64,000 bases of DNA from CBDCFT01 sp965216365. GTDB lineage: Bacteria > Pseudomonadota > Gammaproteobacteria > Arenicellales > CBDCFT01. The stretch is taken from positions 186,001 to 250,000 of the forward strand of contig CBDCFT010000020.1 of assembly GCA_965216365.1 (NCBI GenBank), read 5' to 3'. Position numbers and translations under genes: made by a program. The notes under the pieces are model-generated. The model was not told where the DNA came from. It ran no database searches and saw only the letters and a list, made by a program, of their open reading frames with translations. Of this stretch, positions 35,384-43,380 are shown in pieces; within the stretch, counting starts at the first letter, position 1; every line of letters starts with the position of its first letter.

Positions 35384-35827
35384 ATGAAACGCGAACTGCG
35401 CTCTCATATCCTGGTCACACTGCAACTCCTCGGTGTTGCGATCAGTTGTTTTCCCGTGGGTATGGTAAATCGAGGATCGCACGCCTGGCTTATCTTGTGT
35501 ATTCTTGGTGGTGGGTTCGGAATCTACACCCTGCTGCACAATAAAATCGGAAATTTCAGTGTCTATCCTGAGTTGCGCCCGCAAGCGACTCTTATTACCA
35601 GCGGACCTTACCGGTTTGTACGTCACCCCATGTACGTCGCGTTGACTGTCATGATGTTGGGGATTGCGCTGTATAACGGCCACTGGCTCAATGTTTTAGG
35701 CTGCCTGCTGGTTATGGTCGTGGTTTTTGCCAAGGCAAGAATTGAGGAGCAGCATCTATTACGAGAATTCGCGAATTACAGCAATTACGCGGATAATACT
35801 TCCCGATTTATCCCCAAAATCTACTGA
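35384..35827 (+). CDS. Isoprenylcysteine carboxyl methyltransferase-family protein
   Basis: This 147-residue membrane protein belongs to the ICMT/PEMT-type integral membrane methyltransferases. The signature GPYRFVRHPMYVAL lies near residues 71-84, followed by a hydrophobic hairpin and the C-terminal RIEEQHLLREFANYSNYA. Family members bind S-adenosylmethionine; bacterial substrates are mostly unknown and may be lipids or small molecules. There are three to four membrane segments. The ATG start lies 39 bases after the previous gene. Confidence 0.85.
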   Translation: MKRELRSHILVTLQLLGVAISCFPVGMVNRGSHAWLILCILGGGFGIYTLLHNKIGNFSVYPELRPQATLITSGPYRFVRHPMYVALTVMMLGIALYNGHWLNVLGCLLVMVVVFAKARIEEQHLLREFANYSNYADNTSRFIPKIY

Positions 35828-35949
35828 ATTCGGCTTTCGGCCTGGCGTTTCTTTGCGTTTGGGTCGTAACTTCACACCTCTCTATCCCCGTATATAAGAT
35901 TTTAATAATATTATTTTTTTCTACTTTTAAATATTTATCAAACAAAAAG

Positions 35950-35963
35950 TTGATATAGATCAA
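35950..35963 (+). promoter_or_regulatory. FNR/Anr-type box before the phasin gene
   Basis: TTGATATAGATCAA is a perfect TTGAT-N4-ATCAA. A -10-like CATATT at 35985-35990 is centred 31 bases downstream, the geometry of an FNR-activated promoter. The -10 is inside a GCGCATATTGCGC palindrome (35982-35994) that could bind another regulator. TGC-rich repeats at about 36040-36070 resemble PhaR-type operators. Confidence 0.6.
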
Positions 35964-36093
35964 TAGATTAAACAAGAAATAGCGCATATTGCGCCGAAAT
36001 ATTTTGCTTAAAATGGGATTGACAAGCACCTCATGACAATTTATGCTGCATCGCAACAATTGCTGCACTGCACAAATTTTTGAATAAATAATT

Positions 36094-36534
36094 ATGAACC
36101 CATATTTGAATCAATTTCCAGGCAATGATCTGGTACAAACGATGAACAAGGTCATACATGCTAACTACGCATTAGCGAGCGAGGTGTACGCCAACCAGGT
36201 TCAATTCGTTCAGGAATCTGCGAAGAATGGTGTTGAAAATCTGCAGCGTTTTCGTGAGGCCAGGAACGCCACGGATATTTTACAAGCGCAGTCAGACTGC
36301 TGGATGAATTCGATGCAAGTCGTTGCAGATCATGTTCAGTCAGCACTGAGTACGGTGCAACGTTCGAACACAGCATGTGCAGATATCGTATTTGGCGAAA
36401 AGCCTTTACAGAAACAACCAGTACAAAAAGAACCGGTGCAAAAAGTATCTGCGCGAAAAACGCCCGTGCGGAAAGCACCCGTACGAAAAGCAACAGCTAC
36501 GCGTAAAAAAGCGGTAAGGAAAACGACTAAGTAA
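36094..36534 (+). CDS. Phasin family protein with basic repeat tail
   Basis: Phasins coat polyhydroxyalkanoate granules. The 146-residue product has a helical phasin core (residues 1-105) with the typical FVQESAKNGVENLQRFREARNATDILQAQSDCW. A strongly basic C-terminal tail is built from short repeats (QKxPVQK, RKxPVRKAPVRK) to residue 146. Such Lys/Arg-Ala-Pro tails resemble those of PhaF/PhaM-type proteins that also bind DNA. It is monocistronic, behind an FNR-type promoter and followed by a strong terminator. No PHA synthase lies in the window. Confidence 0.85.
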   Translation: MNPYLNQFPGNDLVQTMNKVIHANYALASEVYANQVQFVQESAKNGVENLQRFREARNATDILQAQSDCWMNSMQVVADHVQSALSTVQRSNTACADIVFGEKPLQKQPVQKEPVQKVSARKTPVRKAPVRKATATRKKAVRKTTK

Positions 36535-36607
36535 CCCGAAACTATTTAGCAAACAAATTTAATTAGCTAACGACAGAATTTACATCTTTATATCCTCCTC
36601 CTTGGTT

Positions 36608-36640
36608 GCCCGCTACCGCAATGGAAGCGGGCTTTTTTTT
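36608..36640 (+). terminator. Rho-independent terminator after the phasin gene
   Basis: GCCCGCT (36608-36614) pairs with AGCGGGC (36626-36632) across 11 bases and is followed by eight T residues. Confidence 0.85.
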
Positions 36641-36719
36641 ACCCGAATTTTCACGAACCCGGTCTTCACTGTCTGATAAACGAATCGAGGGCCGGCATTA
36701 GCTGGTATGATATTTGACC

Positions 36720-38105
36720 ATGAGTGATAACAACTCGTCAGATATTTTCGGCCGCACACTAAGCAATATACGCAGCGCATGGCGCGGTGTAACAACGGGT
36801 AAGTTATCGGCAATTCGCCCACATCTACCGGATGGTGACCGGACGGAACTGCGCAAACTTATAAGGGAATGCCTGGAAGCAAAAGGAGGTCAAGTCTCAG
36901 GACGCGCGCGCGCCGCTGCACTCGGCGAAGCTTATCTCAGTCTGAACGATGCCGGTCGCCGGCGCTACCTGGAAACGCTGGCCCATGAATTTGGCGTTGA
37001 TCAGGATGCAGTCGTTGAGGCCGCGCAGGATGTTAACTTTGATGATACTCTCGAACAACAACTCGAATACCAGTCCAACTTACGCAAGACGTTAACCGCG
37101 CCGCGCATTCGATTATTAACGCGATTCAATTCGCTTCCACGCGGCGTCGAATTCCTAACTAATATGCGCGCCGATTTATTGCGGTTTGTCGACGACGATC
37201 CGCTCATGCACGGTCTTGAAGCGGATCTGAAAGCGTTGTTGCGTTCATGGTTCGACGTCGGTTTTCTCAGGCTGAAACGCATTACCTGGGACGCACCTGC
37301 ATCACTCTTGGAAAAGTTGATTGACTATGAAGCGGTGCATGAAATTCAATCCTGGGACGATTTAAAAAACCGGCTGGATTCAGACCGCCGCTGTTACGCT
37401 TTTTTTCATCCAAGCATACCTGACGAACCACTGATTTTTATTCAAGTCGCTTTGGTCAAAGGGGTCGCGAACAATATCCAGGTGTTACTGGACGAGAACG
37501 CACCCATTATTGATGCCGAGAAAGCCGACACTGCGATCTTTTATTCCATCACCAGCACACAACGTGGTCTTCGAGGCATACATCTGGGCAGTTTTTTGAT
37601 TAAACAAGTCGTCGACGACCTCGCCCATGAGCTGATGAACCTTAAGACATACGCGACGCTTTCACCGGTTCCCGGACTTTACCATTTTATTTCAAAGTCA
37701 GACCCCGAAAAACTGGTTACCGCCAGTGAACAAAAAAAGATCAATACCGTATTTCCGGAAAAAACTTTAAAGGAAATATTATTGATCCCAAATTGGCATG
37801 AAGTGGATAAAGCGACCGTGGTCTTGAAAAAACCGCTCATGCGCGCCGGCGCGGAATATCTTATCAAACAAAAGCATCGCGGACGCGCCGTTGATCTCGT
37901 CGCTAATTTTCATCTGAACAACGGCGCACGACTGGAACACATGAACTGGCTAGCCGACACATCGGAGAAAGGCTTGGCGGAATCTGGCAGTATTATGGTG
38001 AATTATCTTTATAATTTATCGAATATTGAACAACATCATGAAAAATACCGGCTGACCGGCGAAACCACGGTTTCGTCCGATGTGAAATCGCTACTGAAAC
38101 GTTGA
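36720..38105 (+). CDS. Malonyl-CoA decarboxylase
   Basis: This enzyme converts malonyl-CoA to acetyl-CoA and carbon dioxide. The 461-residue product has the helical N-terminal domain and the GNAT-like catalytic domain. Landmarks are FHPSIPDEPLIFIQVALVKG near 225-245, FYSITSTQRGLRGIHLGSFLIKQVV near 275-300 with the catalytic serine, TLSPVPGLYHF, and NFHLNNGARLEHMNW near 395 with the catalytic histidine. The ATG at 36720 follows a TTG in frame six bases earlier. A malonyltransferase gene follows after 19 bases, so the operon handles malonyl groups. Confidence 0.93.
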   Translation: MSDNNSSDIFGRTLSNIRSAWRGVTTGKLSAIRPHLPDGDRTELRKLIRECLEAKGGQVSGRARAAALGEAYLSLNDAGRRRYLETLAHEFGVDQDAVVEAAQDVNFDDTLEQQLEYQSNLRKTLTAPRIRLLTRFNSLPRGVEFLTNMRADLLRFVDDDPLMHGLEADLKALLRSWFDVGFLRLKRITWDAPASLLEKLIDYEAVHEIQSWDDLKNRLDSDRRCYAFFHPSIPDEPLIFIQVALVKGVANNIQVLLDENAPIIDAEKADTAIFYSITSTQRGLRGIHLGSFLIKQVVDDLAHELMNLKTYATLSPVPGLYHFISKSDPEKLVTASEQKKINTVFPEKTLKEILLIPNWHEVDKATVVLKKPLMRAGAEYLIKQKHRGRAVDLVANFHLNNGARLEHMNWLADTSEKGLAESGSIMVNYLYNLSNIEQHHEKYRLTGETTVSSDVKSLLKR

Positions 38106-38124
38106 ACTGACAAGCAAAAAACCA

Positions 38125-39111
38125 ATGATAACCAACGAATCAAAAATACTTTTTATCTTTCCAGGACAAGGCTCGCAATACCCAGGCATTGGCAGTGACT
38201 TGTACGCAACTTACGAAAACGCACGCAAAGTATACGAGCAGGCAAGCGATATTTTAGATTATGACATTGCGGAATTGTCATTTAAAGACAGTAACGACCA
38301 GATCAACCTGACACGTTTCACACAGCCCGTATTACTGACCCATTCCATCGCATGTCTCGAAGTATTCAAAGAACTCAGCGGTAACAAAGTGACCGCACAA
38401 TTAGCAGCGGGCCATAGCCTGGGCGAATACTCCGCCCTGGTCGCAGCGGATTCTTTGAGCTTTCAAACCGCGCTGGGCCTGGTTAAAACCCGTGGTGAAC
38501 TGATGGGTGAACATGGCGAGGGTGAAATGGAAGCACTGCCGTTTAATCTGGAAACCGCCAAAACATTAGTGGAAAAACACTACTGCGCCGTTGCGGCCTG
38601 CAACCTGCCGGAACAAACCGTCGCCGGTGGACGTGGCGCAGACCTGGACAATCTCGTCGCTGATATTAGCGAAAGCTTTCCCGGCAAGCACACTGCCCGT
38701 CTAAAAACTGAAGGCGCGTTTCATACGTTTTACATGGTCAAGGCCGCGCAACTGTTTCGTGAACATCTTGACGCAGCGCACTTTCAATCGCCGCAAATCA
38801 GCGTGTTGTCTAATTACTCAGGCATGTTGCATGATGCAGAACCCGACAGCATTCGCGTGAAACTATTTCTGCAACTGTTTTACCCGGTGCTGTGGCATGC
38901 GAATTTGCTGACGGCGGCTGAACAGGGCGCGACCACCATAATCGAATTTGGCGGCGGTTTAGGCAAAGGCGAAACACCCGCCGATAAACGGCCGAACCTT
39001 GAGAGTATTGTGAAGAAAACTTTTCGGCGCGCGGATAGCAAACCCGAATATTATTCTGTGATAAATCTGGACAGCCTGGAAAAAACCGTGCAGGCGGTAA
39101 CGATAAAATAA
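38125..39111 (+). CDS. ACP S-malonyltransferase-type acyltransferase
   Basis: This 328-residue acyltransferase belongs to the FabD/MdcH superfamily. The start FPGQGSQYPG (oxyanion region), the nucleophile motif GHSLGEYSAL near 100-109, and the catalytic histidine in EGAFHTFYM near 195 are all present. These enzymes move malonyl groups between CoA and a carrier protein. Placement between malonyl-CoA decarboxylase (19 bases) and an AhpD-like gene (12 bases) suggests malonate metabolism rather than fatty acid synthesis, but no acyl carrier protein or malonate decarboxylase subunit is adjacent. Confidence 0.88.
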   Translation: MITNESKILFIFPGQGSQYPGIGSDLYATYENARKVYEQASDILDYDIAELSFKDSNDQINLTRFTQPVLLTHSIACLEVFKELSGNKVTAQLAAGHSLGEYSALVAADSLSFQTALGLVKTRGELMGEHGEGEMEALPFNLETAKTLVEKHYCAVAACNLPEQTVAGGRGADLDNLVADISESFPGKHTARLKTEGAFHTFYMVKAAQLFREHLDAAHFQSPQISVLSNYSGMLHDAEPDSIRVKLFLQLFYPVLWHANLLTAAEQGATTIIEFGGGLGKGETPADKRPNLESIVKKTFRRADSKPEYYSVINLDSLEKTVQAVTIK

Positions 39112-39123
39112 AAGGAGACGGAA

Positions 39124-39495
39124 ATGCCGCATGTCGAACCCATTGAATACGCAAATGCATCTGCGGAGGTTAAAGCTGTTTTTGACGATATTAAAACCAC
39201 CCGTGGTGTGCCTGATGTCAACAACTTCTGGAAATACCTCGCCAATCAACCGGCCACGCTGCGCCGGACCTGGGAAAGCCTGAAAGAAGTTATGGCGCCC
39301 GGCGCACTCGACCCGTTAACCAAGGAAATGATTTATGTCGCTGTCAGCGCCTCTAACAACTGCGACTATTGTATGCGTAGTCATACTGCGTCTGCCCGTA
39401 AGCAGGGCATGACCGATGAAATGTTGGGCGAGTTATTGGCCATTGTCGGGATGGCCAATGAAACCAACCGGCTAGCCCGGATATTGCATGAGTAG
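39124..39495 (+). CDS. Carboxymuconolactone decarboxylase/AhpD-like protein
   Basis: This 123-residue helical protein has the family core KEMIYVAVSASNNCDYCMRSHTASARKQGM near residues 69-98. The CxxC pair and following histidine are typical of the AhpD-like peroxidase/reductase branch, which uses the cysteines for peroxide reduction. True carboxymuconolactone decarboxylases lack the CxxC, so a redox role is more likely. AAGGAGA lies upstream and the gene follows the malonyltransferase by 12 bases, so it closes this operon. The IS begins about 50 bases beyond its stop. Confidence 0.85.
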   Translation: MPHVEPIEYANASAEVKAVFDDIKTTRGVPDVNNFWKYLANQPATLRRTWESLKEVMAPGALDPLTKEMIYVAVSASNNCDYCMRSHTASARKQGMTDEMLGELLAIVGMANETNRLARILHE

Positions 39496-39694
39496 TGGAG
39501 TGTCAGGAGGAAAAGGCCTTGTTATGCAGGTTGAGTCGTTGAAAGGCCTATGTATTTTCAGATAGAGGTGTGAATTGGCATTTGTTCCACTCAATGTGAT
39601 CGATTTTCAGGGGTGAATCGGCATTTTCTTTGTCCCAGGGCGAGCGATGTCCTGGCGTGATGCATCACGCCGTTGAAATGGAGATAACGGTCGA

Positions 39695-41008
39695 TTATCC
39701 GGGTGCGAGTCGGTGGGCGACGAGGAAGAATAAATGCTGATAGGGATAACGACTCGATAACAGAAAACGGACACGGCGGGTATTGCGCAGGATCACCGCA
39801 CCGATCTTGAGCAGTTTCAATCGTAATGTGCCGACATAGGCACGGGCCAGTTCGGTGCCCTTGAGTGCCAACCGTCGAATGGCCTCCAACAAGGTGTAGG
39901 CCATCGAGGAGAGCAGTAAGCGAAACTGGTTCGGCCACCACGCGGAACAACTGGTGCGATCGGCAAACATATCCAGTTGTTGCTCCTTGATCCGGTTCTC
40001 CATGTCACCACGGGCACAGTACAACTTGTCGTACAGGTGTTGGACATCGCCGTGGAGGTTGGTCACCACGTAACGCGGATTGACCCCGTGCTGTGAGTAC
40101 TCGATCTTGGCAATCACCCGCCTGGGATGATCCCAGCTTGCGGCAGCGTAGTGCAGGTCGGTAAAGCAGCGCACTTTGTGCCCGCTCACGGCAAAGCACT
40201 CGGCGGCCTCACTCTGCAAATCTGCCGTCAGGGCGTTCAAACGCTTGTTTTTCGCCACGCCCACGATGTAGCCCACGCCATGACGCTCACACCACGATAG
40301 CATCCGCCAGCGACAAAACCCCGAATCGGCCCGAAAGACAATCTTCACCTTGGGCCACACCTGGCGCAGGCGTTTGACTAACAACGCCAAAATCGCCCAC
40401 GCGTGCTTCGCCCCATCGATCTTGCTCGGACGCAGATAACTGACTAACAATTGATCTCGGCAAAAAACATACAACGGCAGGAAACAGTAGTGGTCGTAAT
40501 ACCCGTGAAAAAATCGACCCTCCTGGCTCCCATACACCGCATCGTCGGTCGCATCACAGTCCAGCACTAAACGCTTCGGCGCGCGTTTGAACGATTCGAT
40601 AAACTGCTCCACCAACACTTCGTGGATGCGCCAGGCACTGTCACGTTCCGACCGGTTCTCAAAACGGCATAACGTCGAAGGACTCGCTAGTTCCGTATCC
40701 CGATCCACTCCCGTCTGCATCGCTAAATCCTTGCGCAACGTGTCATGATCGTTCAAATCCTCATACCCCAGCGCCAACCCATATACCCGCTGGCGCAATA
40801 AACTCACCGCATCGTGCCCACAACTGGCCTGACGGCGCGGATCGCTCAGTACTTTACTCACCGCTTCGCTTAACCCCAACACCCGATCCACTTGACGCAA
40901 CAACAACACCCCACCATCGCTGCTGATGGCCCCTCCCTCAAAATCCGCCTCCACACAGCGCCTTTTACACACTGGAAATTCAAACGTCGTTTGGGTACAT
41001 TGGGTCAC
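39695..41008 (-). CDS. IS1380-family transposase
   Basis: This 437-residue DDE transposase is apparently intact. The first aspartate is in LVLDCDATDDAVYG near residue 149, the second in FRADSGFCRWRM near 228, and the glutamate in CARGDMENRIKEQQLDMFADR near 345, the family's characteristic late motif. The start is a GTG at 41008 with a strong AAGGAGG at 41016-41022. Base composition is richer in G+C than the flanking genes by eye, in keeping with recent arrival. The IS lies downstream of the malonyl-CoA operon. Confidence 0.93.
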   Translation of the reverse strand: MTQCTQTTFEFPVCKRRCVEADFEGGAISSDGGVLLLRQVDRVLGLSEAVSKVLSDPRRQASCGHDAVSLLRQRVYGLALGYEDLNDHDTLRKDLAMQTGVDRDTELASPSTLCRFENRSERDSAWRIHEVLVEQFIESFKRAPKRLVLDCDATDDAVYGSQEGRFFHGYYDHYCFLPLYVFCRDQLLVSYLRPSKIDGAKHAWAILALLVKRLRQVWPKVKIVFRADSGFCRWRMLSWCERHGVGYIVGVAKNKRLNALTADLQSEAAECFAVSGHKVRCFTDLHYAAASWDHPRRVIAKIEYSQHGVNPRYVVTNLHGDVQHLYDKLYCARGDMENRIKEQQLDMFADRTSCSAWWPNQFRLLLSSMAYTLLEAIRRLALKGTELARAYVGTLRLKLLKIGAVILRNTRRVRFLLSSRYPYQHLFFLVAHRLAPG

Positions 41009-41070
41009 GGCGAAGCCTCCTTTATTTCTTTTCTAGCAAATTGAATTATAAAGGATTTATAGGCTTCGCC
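41009..41070 (-). promoter_or_regulatory. Hairpin able to mask the transposase ribosome site
   Basis: GGCGAAGCCT (41009-41018) and AGGCTTCGCC (41061-41070) are perfect 10-bp inverted repeats. The inner arm abuts the GTG start and overlaps the AAGGAGG ribosome site. Transcripts entering from outside would fold here and hide the start, a known IS safeguard. Confidence 0.55.
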
Positions 41071-41094
41071 TTTCTTATTCGTGAAATATCCAGG

Positions 41095-41359
41095 CTAGTC
41101 AGCGGCTACCAAGTCGAGATCGATGAGCAATTAAGGTAAGCACGACATTTTTAAAAATGAAACCAACGTGAGGACGCGGTTCCTACAAGAACAACTATGT
41201 AATTAGTTTCCTTCGTTGGAACGTGTTCCGCTACTGAAGCTGTTGGAGTGAGCTCGTTCGCGAGCGACAATCAAAAAATATTTTCCGGATTTCGTTACAC
41301 TCCATTCACCTTACGCGAGTGATGCGATTCGTACCTCTTTGTAGCTGACTACGGACTAG
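41095..41359. other. Gene-free stretch beyond the IS
   Basis: This part holds the possible 3' remnant of an interrupted frame at 41095-41139 (ends VSGYQVEIDEQLR then TAA) and a REP-like unit at 41242-41264. It also has two fragments sharing GGTTCCTACAA or GGAACGTGTTCC wording. No intact gene is visible. Confidence 0.5.
41242..41264 (+). repeat. REP-like palindromic unit, diverged copy
   Basis: The unit begins GTTGGAGTGAGCTCGTTCGC and matches the unit at 9303 at about 18 of 23 positions, with a partly decayed stem. Confidence 0.5.
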
Positions 41360-41767
41360 TTACGAATTCTGTCTCGTGACTACAGAAGAATTCGCAACTA
41401 ATAATGGATACAACAAAAACAATGCCCAACTTACCGCAAATGCGAGCTTCGACTCCTCACTCAATAAAAATTCAATTAACTTGCTCGTGAACTTAACAAA
41501 CCAGCAATAGCTTAAACCTAGCATCACCACGGACGCATTTCCGACGCTAATCGATATAATGAACTTTGGCAGAATTTCACCAATCCAATAAATAACGGCC
41601 GCGATAACGCTAAGAGTGATGGCCGCATAGATACCTATCTCTAATGCAACATTGGGTGCATCCCTAAATTTTGGATCGGAGTCATAAACAATGTAACTGT
41701 CAAATATCGCCAAAACTACCCCACCAATTAACGACGCGGCACCAAAAATTATCGGGCGATTGGTCAA
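41360..41767 (-). CDS. Small membrane protein of unknown function
   Basis: I do not recognise this 135-residue protein. It has four hydrophobic segments, near residues 5-25, 42-62, 66-90 and 108-124, so it is almost certainly an inner-membrane protein. The only usable start is a TTG at 41767, preceded by GGAGA. It lies 74 bases downstream of the methylmalonyl-CoA epimerase gene on the same strand, but its function is not suggested by that context. Confidence 0.6.
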   Translation of the reverse strand: MTNRPIIFGAASLIGGVVLAIFDSYIVYDSDPKFRDAPNVALEIGIYAAITLSVIAAVIYWIGEILPKFIISISVGNASVVMLGLSYCWFVKFTSKLIEFLLSEESKLAFAVSWALFLLYPLLVANSSVVTRQNS

Positions 41768-41841
41768 ACTATCTCCTTAGCTACTCAACTGTCCCCGGGG
41801 CATCTATCAATCACACCCACATACAGTTAACTAAATATCCG

Positions 41842-42246
41842 TTAGAGTTCTTCCAACTCAATTAACGTTCCGCAGAAATCTTTAGGATGAAGAAACAACA
41901 CAGGTTTGCCGTGTGCACCAATTTTCGGCTCACCGTCGCCTAGTACACTGGCGCCTTTAGAGACTAGTTTATCGCGCGCAGAGTAAATGTCTTCGACCTC
42001 GTAGCAAATATGGTGGACACCGCCATTGGAATTCCGCTCAAGGAATTTTCTGATAGGTGAATCTTCGCCTAACGGATGAAGCAATTCGATTTTAGTGTTA
42101 GGCAATTCCACGAAAACGGTAGTGACACCATGTTCCGGTATATCGACGGGTTCGGATACTGAAGCGCCCAAGGTATCGCGATACAGCGCAGTGGCCGCAT
42201 TGAGATCAGGCACCGCAATAGCGACATGGTTAAGCCGTCCGATCAT
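41842..42246 (-). CDS. mce: Methylmalonyl-CoA epimerase
   Basis: This enzyme interconverts (S)- and (R)-methylmalonyl-CoA, linking propionyl-CoA carboxylase to the mutase. The 134-residue single vicinal-oxygen-chelate protein has the metal ligands in the usual places: MIGRLNHVAIAVPDL (His near 7), the glutamate in IELLHPLGEDSPI, GGVHHICYEVEDI, and the final glutamate near LIELEEL. It starts 8 bases after the meaB stop and is the last enzyme of the run from the mutase. Confidence 0.95.
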   Translation of the reverse strand: MIGRLNHVAIAVPDLNAATALYRDTLGASVSEPVDIPEHGVTTVFVELPNTKIELLHPLGEDSPIRKFLERNSNGGVHHICYEVEDIYSARDKLVSKGASVLGDGEPKIGAHGKPVLFLHPKDFCGTLIELEEL

Positions 42247-42254
42247 GTTATTCG

Positions 42255-43256
42255 CTAATCCTGCGTTTTGCCGGCGAGAAACTGTTCGATCAATTCCGCG
42301 GCCGCGGCTGACGTCGGCAGTTTTCCACTCGCCACTTCCGTTTCAAGTAGTGGTATACGTTTTTTCACCGCAGGGTGTTGACGAATTTCATTCAAAATAC
42401 TTTCCGTTGTTTCTGACCACAACCAGGAACGTGCCTGGCTCGAACGCCGGGCATTAAATTCACTTGAGCGTTTACGCTGTTGCCGGAATTGCTCAGCCGT
42501 TTTCCAGGCCTCCTCTACACCGCGTCCTGCTTTCGCCGAACACGTCAACACCGGCACTTTCCACTGTTTTGAACGTGGTTGCAACAACCGCAGAGCATGT
42601 TGGTACTCAGTGGCCGTTTGTTCGGCGACGGTTTCGGTATCGCCATCGGCTTTGTTCACGAGAATTAAATCCGCCAATTCGACAATACCACGCTTAATAC
42701 CTTGCAACTCATCCCCACCACCAGGTAATAACATCAGTACAAACATATCGGTCATATCGGCCACTGCGGTTTCGGATTGCCCGACCCCGACGGTTTCCAC
42801 AATCACCACATCGTAGCCCGCCGCCTCGCATAACAATATGGCTTCACGTGTGCGGCGCGTAACGCCGCCCAGCGTACGCCCGGTGGGTGACGGCCGAATG
42901 TAGGCTTCCAGACGCCGGGATAATGTTTCCATGCGTGTTTTATCGCCAAGAATTGAGCCGCCGGTGATCGCAGATGAAGGGTCAACGGATAAAACGGCAA
43001 GACGATGGCCTTGATCGATAATATGATTGCCGAACACCTCGACGAATGTGGACTTGCCGACACCGGGCACACCGGAAATGCCAATCCGAATCGATTTGCC
43101 CGTGTACGGCATCAATTCAGTCAGCAATGACTGCGCCAGTTTTCGATGATCGGGTCGGGTCGATTCCATCAATGTGATGGCCCGCGCCAGCGCACGCCGG
43201 TCGCCGGCTTTGATACCGGACACTAAATTGTCAGTCGAGTCTTCCTGTAATTGCAT
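42255..43256 (-). CDS. meaB: Methylmalonyl-CoA mutase chaperone GTPase MeaB
   Basis: MeaB (ArgK) is a G3E-family GTPase that loads and protects the adenosylcobalamin cofactor of methylmalonyl-CoA mutase. The 333-residue product has Walker A GVPGVGKSTF near 63-72, the Mg-binding DPSS segment, ETVGVGQSE near 145, and LVNKADGD near 195. The start is ambiguous: the ATG at 43256 has no good ribosome site, whereas a TTG at 43277 is preceded by GGTAAGG. Either gives a normal N-terminus. It is flanked by the carboxylase alpha subunit and the epimerase. Confidence 0.95.
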   Translation of the reverse strand: MQLQEDSTDNLVSGIKAGDRRALARAITLMESTRPDHRKLAQSLLTELMPYTGKSIRIGISGVPGVGKSTFVEVFGNHIIDQGHRLAVLSVDPSSAITGGSILGDKTRMETLSRRLEAYIRPSPTGRTLGGVTRRTREAILLCEAAGYDVVIVETVGVGQSETAVADMTDMFVLMLLPGGGDELQGIKRGIVELADLILVNKADGDTETVAEQTATEYQHALRLLQPRSKQWKVPVLTCSAKAGRGVEEAWKTAEQFRQQRKRSSEFNARRSSQARSWLWSETTESILNEIRQHPAVKKRIPLLETEVASGKLPTSAAAAELIEQFLAGKTQD

Positions 43257-43380
43257 AGTGGCACGTTGGTTCAACACGGCCTTACCCCCTTGTGTTTTCT
43301 AAAACCCCTGAATTCCGTTCCGGATAACTATCCAGACCGGATGATAACAAATAAGAAATGTATTTTATGTGTGGTATTTG

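Larger units (their letters stand above)
39547..41094. mobile_element. IS1380-family insertion sequence
   Basis: The element surrounds an intact IS1380-type transposase. The end near the transposase start is CGTGAAATATCCAGG (41080-41094), whose complement CCTGGATATTTCACG is typical of IS1380 termini. The best match at the other end is CCTATGTATTTTCA (39547-39560), 8 of 14 identical and therefore less certain. No 4-5 base target duplication is evident (AAGG before, CTAG after), so a boundary may be off or the flanks have changed. Confidence 0.8.

Noticed and set aside
35808..36068. 86-residue minus-strand frame before the phasin gene
   Set aside because: It lies in AT-rich promoter DNA containing the FNR box, with no ribosome site or family resemblance.
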